Below, in pieces: positions 16,651-25,219 of a stretch of DNA of 44,855 nucleotides. Position numbers and translations under genes: made by a program. The stretch spans positions 107,276 to 152,130 of the forward strand of contig QUAH01000007.1 of the NCBI GenBank assembly GCA_003426165.1. The letters run 5' to 3'. Below the pieces are notes generated by a model, which saw nothing but the letters and a program-made list of their open reading frames with translations, did not search any database and was not told where the DNA came from. The first letter of the stretch is position 1, and every line of letters starts with the position of its first letter. Source of the DNA: Candidatus Saccharicenans subterraneus. GTDB taxonomy: Bacteria > Acidobacteriota > Aminicenantia > Aminicenantales > Saccharicenantaceae.

Positions 16651-18066
16651 TTACTGGGGCCCGGCTTGGCCCTCCTTCTCCAAACGGCTGTGCCGACGGC
16701 CGTAGAGGAAGAATATGGACAGACCGATGGCCAGCCAGATGATGAACCGTTCCCAGGCGGTCCGGGGCAGGCTGATCATCAGGTAAGCGCAGAGCAGGGC
16801 CCCCAGGCCCGGCAGGTAGGGGAACATCGGCACCTTGAACGGGCGCCGGTAGTCGGGGCGCTTATAGCGCAGCAAAATTACTCCCGAGCAGACAATGATG
16901 AAGGCAAACAGGGTGCCGATGGAAACCAGCTCGGAGGAGACATTAATCGGAGTCAAGCCGGCGGCCACGGCCACGATACCGCCCGTGACCAGGGTGGTGG
17001 CTACCGGGGTTTTATACCGGTGATGGACCCGGGAGAAAGCTTCGGGCAGAAGGCCGTCGCGGCTCATGGAGAAGAAGATCCTGGGCTGTCCCATGAGCAG
17101 AACCAGGAGAACGGAAGTTATCCCGGCCAGCGCTCCGATGCTGATTATCATTGAAGCCCAGGGCTTGTTGAGTTCGTTCAGGACCAGGGCTACCGGGTCG
17201 GCCACGCCCAGCTTGGTGTAATAGACGACCCCGGTCATGATGGCCGAAACGGCCATGTAGAGGATGGTGGCCACCAGCAGCGAGCCCATGATTCCGATGG
17301 GCATGTCTTTCTGGGGATTGACCGTCTCCTCGGCCACGGTGGACACCGCGTCGAAACCGACAAAGGCCAGGAAGACTATGGCCGCCGAGGTCATGACCCC
17401 GCTGAAGCCGAAGGGCATGAAGGGCTTCCAGTTTTCGGGGTTGACGTGGGGGGCGGCCATGACGATGAAGAACAGGATAACGGCAATCTTGACGATGACG
17501 ATGATCATGTTAGTCCGGGAGCTTTCCTTAACACCCCTGATCAGCAACAGAGTGAGCAGCACCACGATCAGCATGGCCGGAATATTGATGATACCGGGCG
17601 CCTTGTCCCAGGGAGAGGCTACCCATTGCTGGGGGAGTTTTAGCCCGAGATTGTTAAGCAGGTTGACGAAATAGGCGGACCAGCCGGTGCTGACCAGGAC
17701 CGCGGCCACCATGTATTCCAGGATCAGGTCCCAGCCGATGATCCAGCCCGGCAGCTCACCCAGGGTGGCGTAACCGTAAGTGTAGGCCGAACCGGAAACC
17801 GGGATCATGGCCGCCAGCTCGGCATAGCATAGCGCAGAGCAGGCGCAGGCCAGGGCGGCGATGGCAAAGGACAGGATGATGCCCGGTCCTGAATGGTGGG
17901 CGGCCTGGACTCCGGGCAGGACGAAGATGCCCACCCCGATGATGCAGCCTATGCCGATGGCCACCAGGTCCCAGGCCCCGAGGGCCTTTTTGAGGGTATG
18001 ACCGGCTTCGGTGGTTTCAGCCAGCAGTTCCTGAATGGGCTTGGTTCGGAATAACGACCCGGACAT
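16651..18066 (-). CDS. APC superfamily amino-acid permease (cationic amino-acid transporter type)
   Basis: 471 residues, about 12 membrane segments. Segment 1 has IGIGCIIGVGIFVLPG, the unwound GxG substrate-binding region of the family; AELAAMIPVSGSAYTYGYATLGELPGWIIGWDLILEY in the segment 2-3 region and AFVGFDAVSTVAEETVNPQKDMPIGI in segment 6 are strongly conserved in the CAT/YfnA group. It would import amino acids across the inner membrane by H+ symport or exchange. ATG at 18064-18066 with GGAGGA five bases upstream. It stands alone: EF-G lies 110 bases downstream with its own -10, and the phosphate genes upstream are divergent. Substrate is not predictable. Confidence 0.9.
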   Translation of the reverse strand: MSGSLFRTKPIQELLAETTEAGHTLKKALGAWDLVAIGIGCIIGVGIFVLPGVQAAHHSGPGIILSFAIAALACACSALCYAELAAMIPVSGSAYTYGYATLGELPGWIIGWDLILEYMVAAVLVSTGWSAYFVNLLNNLGLKLPQQWVASPWDKAPGIINIPAMLIVVLLTLLLIRGVKESSRTNMIIVIVKIAVILFFIVMAAPHVNPENWKPFMPFGFSGVMTSAAIVFLAFVGFDAVSTVAEETVNPQKDMPIGIMGSLLVATILYMAVSAIMTGVVYYTKLGVADPVALVLNELNKPWASMIISIGALAGITSVLLVLLMGQPRIFFSMSRDGLLPEAFSRVHHRYKTPVATTLVTGGIVAVAAGLTPINVSSELVSIGTLFAFIIVCSGVILLRYKRPDYRRPFKVPMFPYLPGLGALLCAYLMISLPRTAWERFIIWLAIGLSIFFLYGRRHSRLEKEGQAGPQ

Positions 18067-18154
18067 TAAATTCCTCCAGCAAAAAATAAGAACTCCTTAT
18101 AACACAGCCGCCTGAAACGGTCAATCTGCTGACCCCCGAATCTTTTCGGCGGGG

Positions 18155-18183
18155 TTGAAATTTTCGAGGAATTAAGATAGATT
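18155..18183 (+). promoter_or_regulatory. Promoter for the DUF47-PiT operon
   Basis: TTGAAA (18155-18160), 17-base spacer, TAGATT (18178-18183), five and four of six matches. The leader would be about 25 bases to the ATG at 18214. Confidence 0.45.
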
Positions 18184-18213
18184 ATTGCCTAATTTTATAG
18201 TCGAGTCATAATC

Positions 18214-18840
18214 ATGAAATTCTTCTTGCCCAAGGAACCAGCCTTCGCCCAGCATTTCAGCGATCTTTCAGTCTGCCTGACGGAAATCACCCAGGTTTTC
18301 TTCGATTTTTCCAACAATTTCAATTCTTCTGCCCAGTACTGGGAAAGAGCCAAGCAGATTGAACACAAGGCCGACCAGATTGCCCACGGGGTCATCAAGC
18401 TGCTCAACCAGTGTTTCATCACTCCCTTCGACCGGGAAGACATCTACCAGCTGGTGCACGAAATAGACGATATCATCGACCTGGTGGAAAACGCCATCCA
18501 TAACATCTACCTTTACAACCTGAAGGACAAGAAGTATTTCGTGGACGATTTCGCCCGCTTTGCCCGGGAAGCCACCGAGAAGTTGAATCTCCTGGTGGCC
18601 GAGGTTTTCAAGTCGCAAAAATACACTCCCTACGTCGGCGAGCTGATCCGCAGCATTCACGAGCTGGAGGACAAGGGCGACCTGGTCTATGCCAGGTCTC
18701 TGCAGCAACTGTTCACCGAGGAAAAAGACCCGGTAAACATCATCAAGTGGAAGGATATCCTGTTCATCCTGGAGACCATCATGGATGTCTACCAGCGGGT
18801 ATCGAACACGGTTGAAGGCATCGTGGTTAAAAGCAGCTGA
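18214..18840 (+). CDS. DUF47 (PhoU-like) protein, phosphate transport accessory
   Basis: 208 residues, all-helical, no signal or membrane segment. The pattern of DUF47 proteins is clear: MKFFLPKEPAFAQHF at the start, EHKADQIAHGVIKLLNQCFITPFDREDIYQLVHEIDDIIDLVENA with acidic PhoU-like metal-binding residues, and a second half with SIHELEDKGDLVYARSLQQLF and WKDILFILETIMDVYQRVSNTVEGIVVK. Such proteins are encoded just before PiT phosphate transporters and are thought to regulate them. The stop is two bases before the PiT start. The start ATG has little ribosome-site complementarity (GAG ten bases upstream), so it may be weakly translated. Confidence 0.9.
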   Translation: MKFFLPKEPAFAQHFSDLSVCLTEITQVFFDFSNNFNSSAQYWERAKQIEHKADQIAHGVIKLLNQCFITPFDREDIYQLVHEIDDIIDLVENAIHNIYLYNLKDKKYFVDDFARFAREATEKLNLLVAEVFKSQKYTPYVGELIRSIHELEDKGDLVYARSLQQLFTEEKDPVNIIKWKDILFILETIMDVYQRVSNTVEGIVVKSS

Positions 18841-18842
18841 AG

Positions 18843-19847
18843 ATGGAACCGGCCAGCTGGAGTTTTTCCTTCATCGTCCTGATCATCGCCATCGCCCTTA
18901 CCTTTGATTTTACCAACGGAATGCATGACGCGGCCAACTCGGTGGCCACTGTCGTCTCCACCCGCGTCTTGAGTCCGCGCCAGGCCGTGGTCTGGGCAGC
19001 TTTTTTTAACTTTATTGCCTTCCTGATTTTCGGGACGCACGTGGCCAAGACCATTGGAGTTGGCCTGATAGACATCAACGTGGTTGACCCGATGGTCATC
19101 TTCTGCGGCCTGCTGGGGGCCATCTCCTGGAACCTGATCACCTGGTACTGGGGCTTGCCTTCCAGCTCTTCCCATGCCCTGATCGGGGGCTACCTGGGCG
19201 CGGCCGTGGCCAAGGCCGGGTTCGGTATAATAATCGTCAAGGGCTGGATAAAGGTCGTCTCCTTTATTTTTATCGCGCCGCTGCTGGGCCTGGTCCTGGG
19301 CAACCTGCTGATGGTCCTGACCACCTGGTTGATGAGAAAAAAGCCGCTGCGGGCCATAAACCTCTGGTCCCGGAGGTTGCAGTTGCTGTCGGCGGCCCTT
19401 TATAGCCTGGGGCACGGCGGCAACGACGCCCAGAAGACCATGGGCATCATCGCCAGCCTGGTATTCACCTCGGGCCACATGAAGACCTTCCACATCCCGC
19501 TGTGGATTGTGCTTTCGGCTCACACCGCCATCGCCCTGGGAACCCTGAGCGGCGGCTGGAGAATAGTAAAGACCATGGGTCAGAAAATCGTCCGGCTCAG
19601 GCCGATCGACGGTTTCTGCGCCGAGACGGCCAGTGCCGTCAGCATTTTCATGGCCACCCACCTGGGCATTCCGGTTTCCACCACCCACGTCATCACCGGG
19701 GCGGTGACCGGAGTCGGGGCGGCCAGGAGCATCTCTTCCGTGAAATGGCAGGTAACCCTGCGCATTGTCTGGGCCTGGATTTTTACCATTCCCATGTCGG
19801 CCCTGATTGCCGCCGCCCTTTACCGCCTGTCGCTGCTGGTTTTTTGA
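18843..19847 (+). CDS. pit: PiT family inorganic phosphate transporter
   Basis: 334 residues, about ten membrane segments. Both family signature repeats are present: GMHDAANSVATVV near the N-terminus and GHGGNDAQKTMGI in the second half; LPSSSSHALIGG and GIPVSTTHVITGA are the paired conserved Ser/His loops. It takes up phosphate with H+ or Na+ across the inner membrane. It starts two bases after the DUF47 gene and shares its promoter, forming the standard DUF47-PiT pair. It converges with the SSS symporter gene, with only 13 bases between the stops and no visible terminator. Confidence 0.93.
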   Translation: MEPASWSFSFIVLIIAIALTFDFTNGMHDAANSVATVVSTRVLSPRQAVVWAAFFNFIAFLIFGTHVAKTIGVGLIDINVVDPMVIFCGLLGAISWNLITWYWGLPSSSSHALIGGYLGAAVAKAGFGIIIVKGWIKVVSFIFIAPLLGLVLGNLLMVLTTWLMRKKPLRAINLWSRRLQLLSAALYSLGHGGNDAQKTMGIIASLVFTSGHMKTFHIPLWIVLSAHTAIALGTLSGGWRIVKTMGQKIVRLRPIDGFCAETASAVSIFMATHLGIPVSTTHVITGAVTGVGAARSISSVKWQVTLRIVWAWIFTIPMSALIAAALYRLSLLVF

Positions 19848-19860
19848 TTCGGCCCGGTTG

Positions 19861-21252
19861 CTACCGGTGTTCCTCGGCGAACCTGACTTCAGCAGAGGCC
19901 TTCCGGAACAGGTAAGAAGACAGCACGAAAAGGACCAGGCAGCTGGTAACAGAGAGCAAGAACGGGGCCCTGAATTTCAGCACCAGCTGAAAGACCGGGG
20001 TCAGCACCAGGCCACCGACCAGGGTGACCAGGGCGGCCTGCTCGCTGTTGAATCTGGAATACAATCCAAACATGGTAATGACCAGCACCCCGGCCGTGCC
20101 GAAAGCCGCGGCCAGTAGCACCAGGTCGTAAATCCGGTTCCCGCCGAGGGCTATGGCCAGGGCGATCAGCCCGGTTATCACCACCGTGCTGCGGCCGGCC
20201 AGGACCTTGGTCTTCTCTTTTTTTATTCCGAGAACGGGTATAAGAAAATTGTGAGAAAACAGGGCGGCGCAGGCCAGGAGGATGCTATCGACCGTTGACA
20301 GGATGGCCGAGATCATGGCCCCCAGGAAAATGACTGACAAAATTCCCGGCAGGTACTGGTGGGAAAGCACCACCAGGAATTGCTCCCGGTCGGTCAGCCC
20401 GGGCAGCAACCAGGGCCCGATGAAACCCAGGAAAAGTGGAATAAGGCCGGTAAAGAAATAGATGCCGCCGGCCGTATGACAGGCCCGGACGGCTTCCCGG
20501 GGATTCCTGGCCGCCAGGAACCTGGAGATGGCCTCCTGGACCACCAGTGAACCCAGCACCGGAACAGCCCAGCGGTCCAGCCTCTCCCAGATGGATTCTC
20601 CCACACCCAGAATCTGCCAGCGGTCAGCCGGCATCTGCCGGAAAATGGCCGGCAGGTCGGGAACCCTGGTCAGGACAACTATGGCCAGGGTCACCAGGCT
20701 GCCCACCACGATCACTCCCTGGATGAGGTCGGTGTAGATGTCGCCCAGGAGACCGGCCAGGACGGTATAGGTAATTACCAGCACTGCCGAAAAGCAGATC
20801 ATCAGGTCCAGGGGCATGGCAGTTGAAACCGAGAGGATCTGCCCGAAGGCCCGGAGCTGGGCTGCCCCCCAGATGATGGAGGAGGGAATCATCACCCAGA
20901 CCACCAGCTTCTCGGCTACCCGGCCGTAGCGGTCCCTGATGAAGTCGGCCAGGGTCAGGTAATTTCTTTTCCGCAGCTGGCCGGCCAGGAAAAAGCCCAT
21001 CAGGAAAAGGCAGAGGCTGAAACCGAACGGGTCGGCCCGGCTGCCGGAAAGGCCGGTCTCGTAAACGGCCCCCGAGGAACCCAGGCAGGTTTCCGCTCCG
21101 AACCAGGTGGCGAAAAGGGAAAAGGAAACCAGGAAGAACGAGACCCGGCGTCCGCCGACAAAATAGTCAGCCTCGTTTTTAATTTTCCGGGAGAGGTAGA
21201 CGCCGATGAAGATTTGGACGATGACGTAAAATACGATCAGAAGACCTTTCAC
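19861..21252 (-). CDS. SSS family sodium/solute symporter
   Basis: 463 residues, about 13 membrane segments. Typical SSS features: DYFVGGRRVSFFLVSFSLFATWFGAETCLGSSG in the segment 1-2 region, YTVLAGLLGDIYTDLIQG (family motif around segment 5), FLAARNPREAVRACHTAG, and SAILSTVDSILLACAALFSHN in segment 8 with the Ser/Thr of the Na2 site. It imports an unknown solute with Na+. The GTG start at 21252 is followed by a normal N-terminus (KGLLIVFYVIVQIFIGVYLSRK). It has a good promoter of its own and diverges from the transglutaminase-like gene. SSS substrates (proline, pantothenate, sugars, acetate) cannot be distinguished from sequence alone. Confidence 0.88.
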   Translation of the reverse strand: MKGLLIVFYVIVQIFIGVYLSRKIKNEADYFVGGRRVSFFLVSFSLFATWFGAETCLGSSGAVYETGLSGSRADPFGFSLCLFLMGFFLAGQLRKRNYLTLADFIRDRYGRVAEKLVVWVMIPSSIIWGAAQLRAFGQILSVSTAMPLDLMICFSAVLVITYTVLAGLLGDIYTDLIQGVIVVGSLVTLAIVVLTRVPDLPAIFRQMPADRWQILGVGESIWERLDRWAVPVLGSLVVQEAISRFLAARNPREAVRACHTAGGIYFFTGLIPLFLGFIGPWLLPGLTDREQFLVVLSHQYLPGILSVIFLGAMISAILSTVDSILLACAALFSHNFLIPVLGIKKEKTKVLAGRSTVVITGLIALAIALGGNRIYDLVLLAAAFGTAGVLVITMFGLYSRFNSEQAALVTLVGGLVLTPVFQLVLKFRAPFLLSVTSCLVLFVLSSYLFRKASAEVRFAEEHR

Positions 21253-21282
21253 CTCACCACTCGGCCATCTTTATTTTTCTTG

Positions 21283-21311
21283 CTTATAGCACAGAGGCCG
21301 GCGGGGGGCAA
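21283..21311 (-). promoter_or_regulatory. Promoter for the SSS symporter gene
   Basis: On the minus strand TTGCCC (21306-21311), 17-base spacer, TATAAG (21283-21288). The leader would be about 25 bases to the GTG start. Confidence 0.5.
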
Positions 21312-21330
21312 TAGATTTGGAGACATTTTT

Positions 21331-21352
21331 TTAAGTTTTTTGGCCGACTTAA
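21331..21352. repeat. Small inverted repeat in the divergent region
   Basis: TTAAGT (21331-21336) and ACTTAA (21347-21352) flank ten bases. It sits just upstream of a TAAAAT (21355-21360) that could be the -10 of the transglutaminase-like gene, so it may be an operator. Six-base arms are short enough to arise by chance. Confidence 0.25.
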
Positions 21353-21433
21353 GCTAAAATGGGTTTGCGGAAAAGTGGTGAAAGCCGCGAAGACATAAAG
21401 AAGGGGCTACGGAAAGCGAAAGGCAGCAACAAC

Positions 21434-23416
21434 ATGAAGCCAAAAACTATTAAGCAGAAAAAAGGACCGGGTGGAAACCTCGGCCTGGCCCGGCTGGGGA
21501 TTATTCTATGGCTGGTCATCCTGGCCTGGAGCCCGGGGCTTTTTGCCCGTTCAGTTCAGGGCGAGGCGAATAAAGAGGAAACGCGCTGGTACAGCATTCG
21601 CCTGGGGGAGGAAACCGTGGGCTATGTCAAGGAGACCGGGTCCAGGCTCCAGCAGGCCGGTCGCTGGTACTGGAAATCGGTAACCGAGTCCAAAATCGTC
21701 CTCAGGCGGCTGGGACAGAAAGTGGAAATGCGGGTTAGTTATGAACACCTGGAAACAGATGAGGGGCTGTTGAAGAAGATTACGGCCGAGCAGCTCCTGG
21801 CCGGCTCCCGGGTCAGGACCGAAATCGAGGTGGAAGAAGACAGGGCCAAAATTAAGAACCTGACCGGAAACCAGGTGTTCAGCCGGGAGATCCCTTCGAG
21901 CGGTCGGCTGCTGGGCCCGGTTGGCATCGGGAAGTTGACCAACGATAAATTGAAAAGGCCGGGCGATAAGGTCGAATACCGAACGATTCTGGCGGAACTG
22001 GCCCAGGTAATTTCTGGAGAAAGGACCCTGGTGGGGGAAGAGGTGGTGGACTGTGGCCGGAATAAGATGACGGCCAGGAAGGTCATCGACCGGATTTCCC
22101 AGATTGAGACCACCAGGCAGGTCTGGCTGGATATGGAAGGTAACGAGGTAAAGGCGGTCGAGCCTTCGCCCTTCGGCGATATCGTCACCTGTTTAAGCAG
22201 CGAGCAGGAGGTCATGGAGGCCATGGCTGCCTCCCGCGGACAGGAGCAGTTCTTTCAGTCGTCGCTTATAAGGTCAAATGTGCGGTTACCTCAAGCCCGG
22301 GGACTCGACCGGCTGGTTGTCCGCCTGAAACACAGCCAACCGGAGCTGGGCTGGCCGGACCTGGCCAACGAATACCAGAAGATTCTGGAAAATAGCGGTG
22401 AGGTCAAAGTTGTAGAGCTGAAGCGGGTGCCGCTCCGTTCTTCTCCTGATGGGCAGCTTTCTGCTGAAGAGAAAAAGCCATACCTTGAAGCCAATACTTA
22501 CATTGATATCAATGACCCGGAGATAAAAAGAATTGCCAGCGAGGTGGCCGGCCGGGAAAAGAATGTGTTTCAGAAAGCCCTGAAGCTCAGGGACTGGGTT
22601 TCCAGGAACCTGGCCTTTGACGCCGGATTTGTTTTCGCCCCGGCTTCCGAGGTCATGAAGGCCAAGAAGGCCACCTGCGCCGGTTATGCGGCTCTGCTGG
22701 CCGCCCTGCTCCGGGCTGCCGGCATCCCGTCTCGTTATTTAATGGGGATTGTCTATGCCAACGGAATCTGGGGCGGGCATGCCTGGGTTGAAGCCTGGCT
22801 GGAGGGGAGATGGGTTCCGCTGGATGCGGCCCTGCCTTCACCCGGGGCGGCCGACCCGGCCCGGATAGCCATAGCCCGGAGCAGCCTGGCCGAAGGCCCG
22901 GGTGGAAGCCTGGTGGCTGCCCAGAAGTTTTTCGGTTCGGTGTCGGTTGAAGTGCTTGAATTCAGCCTGAAGGGACGGACAGTTAAGATTAATCAAAACC
23001 AACCTCTCTACGAGGTAAAGGATAACCGCTACTGGAACCCGGGGCTTCAGCTCGGGCTCAGGGCTCCGGATGGTTTTACTTTCGCCGAACTGGATGGGGT
23101 CTGGCCGGATAGAACGCTTCTGGCCCTGAAGGGACCCGACGGCCAGGTGGTACGACTGTTCCAGGAAGGCTGGTTTCCGTCCGAGAACCTGGAAAAGTAC
23201 CTGTTGGAGAGGCTTAAAAAAGAGGTTAATGGCGGCAGGCAGATTCAACTCAGGGTGTGGGGAAAGAAACGGCCGGCCCTGGTTTCGGCGGAAAAGTCAG
23301 CCCTGGCCATCCTGAACGGGACGGATCTGTTTTTGTTGGTGGCTTCGGGTAAGAACTCTGAAAAATTGCTGGCCGGGGTGGCGGCTGCCCTGGAGAATCG
23401 ACTGATAGCGGATTGA
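21434..23416 (+). CDS. Secreted transglutaminase-like protein
   Basis: 660 residues. A long basic n-region and hydrophobic core (about 20-38, ending FARSVQG) make a signal peptide or anchor. Residues 50-340 form an uncharacterised beta-rich region. The transglutaminase-like core (about 365-470) has its full triad: Cys415 in KKATCAGYAALLAALLRAAG, His449 in GGHAWVEAW and Asp464 in RWVPLDAAL. A C-terminal region (500-660) is unassigned. Bacterial proteins of this kind act as peptidases or crosslinkers in the envelope; the partner is unknown. The reading frame extends upstream to an ATG at 21359, but that overlaps a probable -10; ATG at 21434 directly precedes the signal peptide and is preferred. 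A second, unrelated transglutaminase-domain protein is encoded at 31993. Confidence 0.8.
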   Translation: MKPKTIKQKKGPGGNLGLARLGIILWLVILAWSPGLFARSVQGEANKEETRWYSIRLGEETVGYVKETGSRLQQAGRWYWKSVTESKIVLRRLGQKVEMRVSYEHLETDEGLLKKITAEQLLAGSRVRTEIEVEEDRAKIKNLTGNQVFSREIPSSGRLLGPVGIGKLTNDKLKRPGDKVEYRTILAELAQVISGERTLVGEEVVDCGRNKMTARKVIDRISQIETTRQVWLDMEGNEVKAVEPSPFGDIVTCLSSEQEVMEAMAASRGQEQFFQSSLIRSNVRLPQARGLDRLVVRLKHSQPELGWPDLANEYQKILENSGEVKVVELKRVPLRSSPDGQLSAEEKKPYLEANTYIDINDPEIKRIASEVAGREKNVFQKALKLRDWVSRNLAFDAGFVFAPASEVMKAKKATCAGYAALLAALLRAAGIPSRYLMGIVYANGIWGGHAWVEAWLEGRWVPLDAALPSPGAADPARIAIARSSLAEGPGGSLVAAQKFFGSVSVEVLEFSLKGRTVKINQNQPLYEVKDNRYWNPGLQLGLRAPDGFTFAELDGVWPDRTLLALKGPDGQVVRLFQEGWFPSENLEKYLLERLKKEVNGGRQIQLRVWGKKRPALVSAEKSALAILNGTDLFLLVASGKNSEKLLAGVAAALENRLIAD

Positions 23417-23805
23417 TTATAATAATGGCCCCGGCTTCCCGCATGCGCAATCAAGGTAAGGCCGACCTTGACCATCAACCCGCATCGGAACTCTGGTTGT
23501 TAGCCCGGGTCTGCCGGAAAATTTCAGGTACGGGAATCGGGCTGGTTCCCAGGAAGGTGATATCCGGCGTCTGAAAAGATCAAAGAAATTTCATAAAGCT
23601 GGGGGGCTCTGTTGCAGACCGGGCCCGGTGATATCTTTTAAGACGAAACCTTTAGATTCAGTAAATATACGGGTTTTGACTAAATCAGTTTTAAGGGTCG
23701 TTTACTGTTAATCAGACTGTTTGGCACTTGGTTATTAGATAAAATTAAAATAAGAACCTGTCCGGGCCGATGAGACTTGAATGATCAGTTAATCTAAACC
23801 GCCGC
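23417..23805. other. Intergenic region between convergent genes
   Basis: No gene supported. There is a seven-base-arm hairpin at 23451-23471 (TCAAGGT, ACCTTGA) just after the transglutaminase-like gene without a T-run, and an AT-rich stretch at 23640-23760. Confidence 0.5.
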
Positions 23806-24648
23806 TCACCGCGGGCTGTCCAGGTACAGGGCGGCTGCCCCCAGGATGGCGATGTTGTCGGTGGTCGAGGGCATGATTCTTATCCGGTTCCGGGCGATGG
23901 AGTAGGCAAAGGTGGAGACCGTTTCCAGCATGGACTCCCTGAAAAATTCATAGGCCCGGCTGACCGAACCGCCCAGGATGATGGCTTCCGGGTCCACGGC
24001 ATACATGATGGCCTTGATGGCTTCTCCCAGGTGTCGACCGAACTCGGCAAAAATGCGGCGGGCTTCCTGGTCGCCGGCTGAGGCTTTTTGGAATAGTTCT
24101 CGTCCCTGTTGCCCAAAGGATTTTAGGAAAAATTGCCCAGAAGCGTAGCGCTCGAAATTGGCATCCAGGTAGGGTAGCATGCCAAATTCGCCGGCCCCGC
24201 AACTGGTGCCGGAGTAAAGATGCCCGTCGGCAATAATTCCGGCGCCGAGGCCCGTGCCGATAATCAGGCCTACCAGGTTCCGGTAGGGGCGACCCTGGCC
24301 AAAGTATTTTTCTCCGGCGGCGAAGCAGTTGGCGTCGTTATTGACATAGACCGGAATGTTGTACTCGGACTCCAGGATGGTTTTTATCGGCACTTCCTTC
24401 CAGGCCGGGATGTTCTGGACGTCGTAGATGGTTCCGGTCTCCAGGTCAACCACGCTGGGAACACCGAGTCCTATTCCTTTAACCTCGGGCGTCAGGACCG
24501 ATTCCAGGACAGACCTGAGGTCGGCCAGGACTTCCTCGGCCCGGCCCTGGCTGCGGACTTCGCGGACGGCTATCTTGAGCAGCCGCTCGCCCTCGACCAG
24601 GCCAGCCCGGACGTTACTGCCGCCGAGGTCCACTCCAACTATGGCCAT
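23806..24648 (-). CDS. ROK family sugar kinase, lacking the zinc motif
   Basis: 280 residues. The phosphate-binding loop VGVDLGGSNVRAGLV (4-18), the catalytic Asp105 in VNNDANCFAAGE, the glycine-rich IIGTGLGAGIIADGHLYSG and the ADP-region AIILGGSVS identify a ROK sugar kinase or glucokinase. The ROK zinc site (a His in GxGEx-GH followed by CxCGxxGC) is missing: here GAGEFGMLPYLDANFERYASG has Met157 at the His position and no cysteine cluster. Start: ATG at 24646-24648, with an AGAGG-type site just upstream; the longer frame to 24774 would add 42 unlikely residues. It phosphorylates a hexose or a related sugar in the cytoplasm. An FHS sugar permease gene lies 570 bases upstream on the same strand. 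A palindromic operator candidate lies about 115 bases before the start. Confidence 0.85.
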   Translation of the reverse strand: MAIVGVDLGGSNVRAGLVEGERLLKIAVREVRSQGRAEEVLADLRSVLESVLTPEVKGIGLGVPSVVDLETGTIYDVQNIPAWKEVPIKTILESEYNIPVYVNNDANCFAAGEKYFGQGRPYRNLVGLIIGTGLGAGIIADGHLYSGTSCGAGEFGMLPYLDANFERYASGQFFLKSFGQQGRELFQKASAGDQEARRIFAEFGRHLGEAIKAIMYAVDPEAIILGGSVSRAYEFFRESMLETVSTFAYSIARNRIRIMPSTTDNIAILGAAALYLDSPR

Positions 24649-24730
24649 TTTCCCTCTCCGTTGGTTCATCTTTAACATAAAATCGGCGGGGACTGCAAGC
24701 TGGGGGAAGGGCCTGGCTGTTTTCGGAGAA

Positions 24731-24759
24731 ATTATCTGTCGGTCCGCCAGGCTGCTTAA
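24731..24759 (-). promoter_or_regulatory. Candidate promoter for the ROK kinase gene
   Basis: On the minus strand TTAAGC (24754-24759), 17-base spacer, GATAAT (24731-24736). The -35 is weak (three of six), as expected for an activator-dependent promoter. Confidence 0.35.
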
Positions 24760-24760
24760 T

Positions 24761-24780
24761 ATATGAACGTTCATTCATAT
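24761..24780. promoter_or_regulatory. Palindromic operator candidate
   Basis: ATATGAACGTTCATTCATAT: seven-base arms ATATGAA and TTCATAT around CGTTCA, with a perfect 12-base palindrome ATGAACGTTCAT (24763-24774) inside. It abuts the candidate -35 of the ROK gene. The central CG resembles LacI-family sites and the TGAA/TTCA arms resemble TetR-family sites; no regulator gene is nearby. Confidence 0.5.
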
Positions 24781-25219
24781 GTCAGGCTGGGCTATCTCCG
24801 GAACAGGCCATCTCGGCCAGGCAACCGATTACCAGACGTGGTCAGGGCGGCCAGGGAGCTGTAGCCGGCCTGGCTGCGGGCAGTTGTAAATACCTGGGTA
24901 ATCAGTCCCAAACCTACTCCGTGGTTGAATTGGGAGGGAAGCAGACCGTCTGAAAGTTGAGGCCCGGCTTTCCATCAGCCAAAAAATTATTTTGCTTCTG
25001 CGGGGTCTGATCTCTTGCCGGCCCGATGATTTAGAGCCCGGTGGGCTGACCTGCCAGAAGCGATCGCGCCGGCGAACTCGCGCCGCAGGTTAATAAATTT
25101 TGAGTGCAATCCTGAATACTGAAGGGTCTGTTTGACAGCTGAGTATTGCTGAAAATGATTATTTGATGAACGCCGGGGACCGGGCGGCCTGGATTCCCTG
25201 GGGTCTGGTTTGACAGGAA

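Larger units (their letters stand above)
24649..25219. other. Intergenic region upstream of the ROK kinase gene
   Basis: No gene supported on either strand. It contains the promoter and operator candidates listed for the ROK gene (24731-24780) and otherwise no structure I recognise. It lies downstream of the FHS permease gene, but I see no T-run terminator. Confidence 0.5.
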
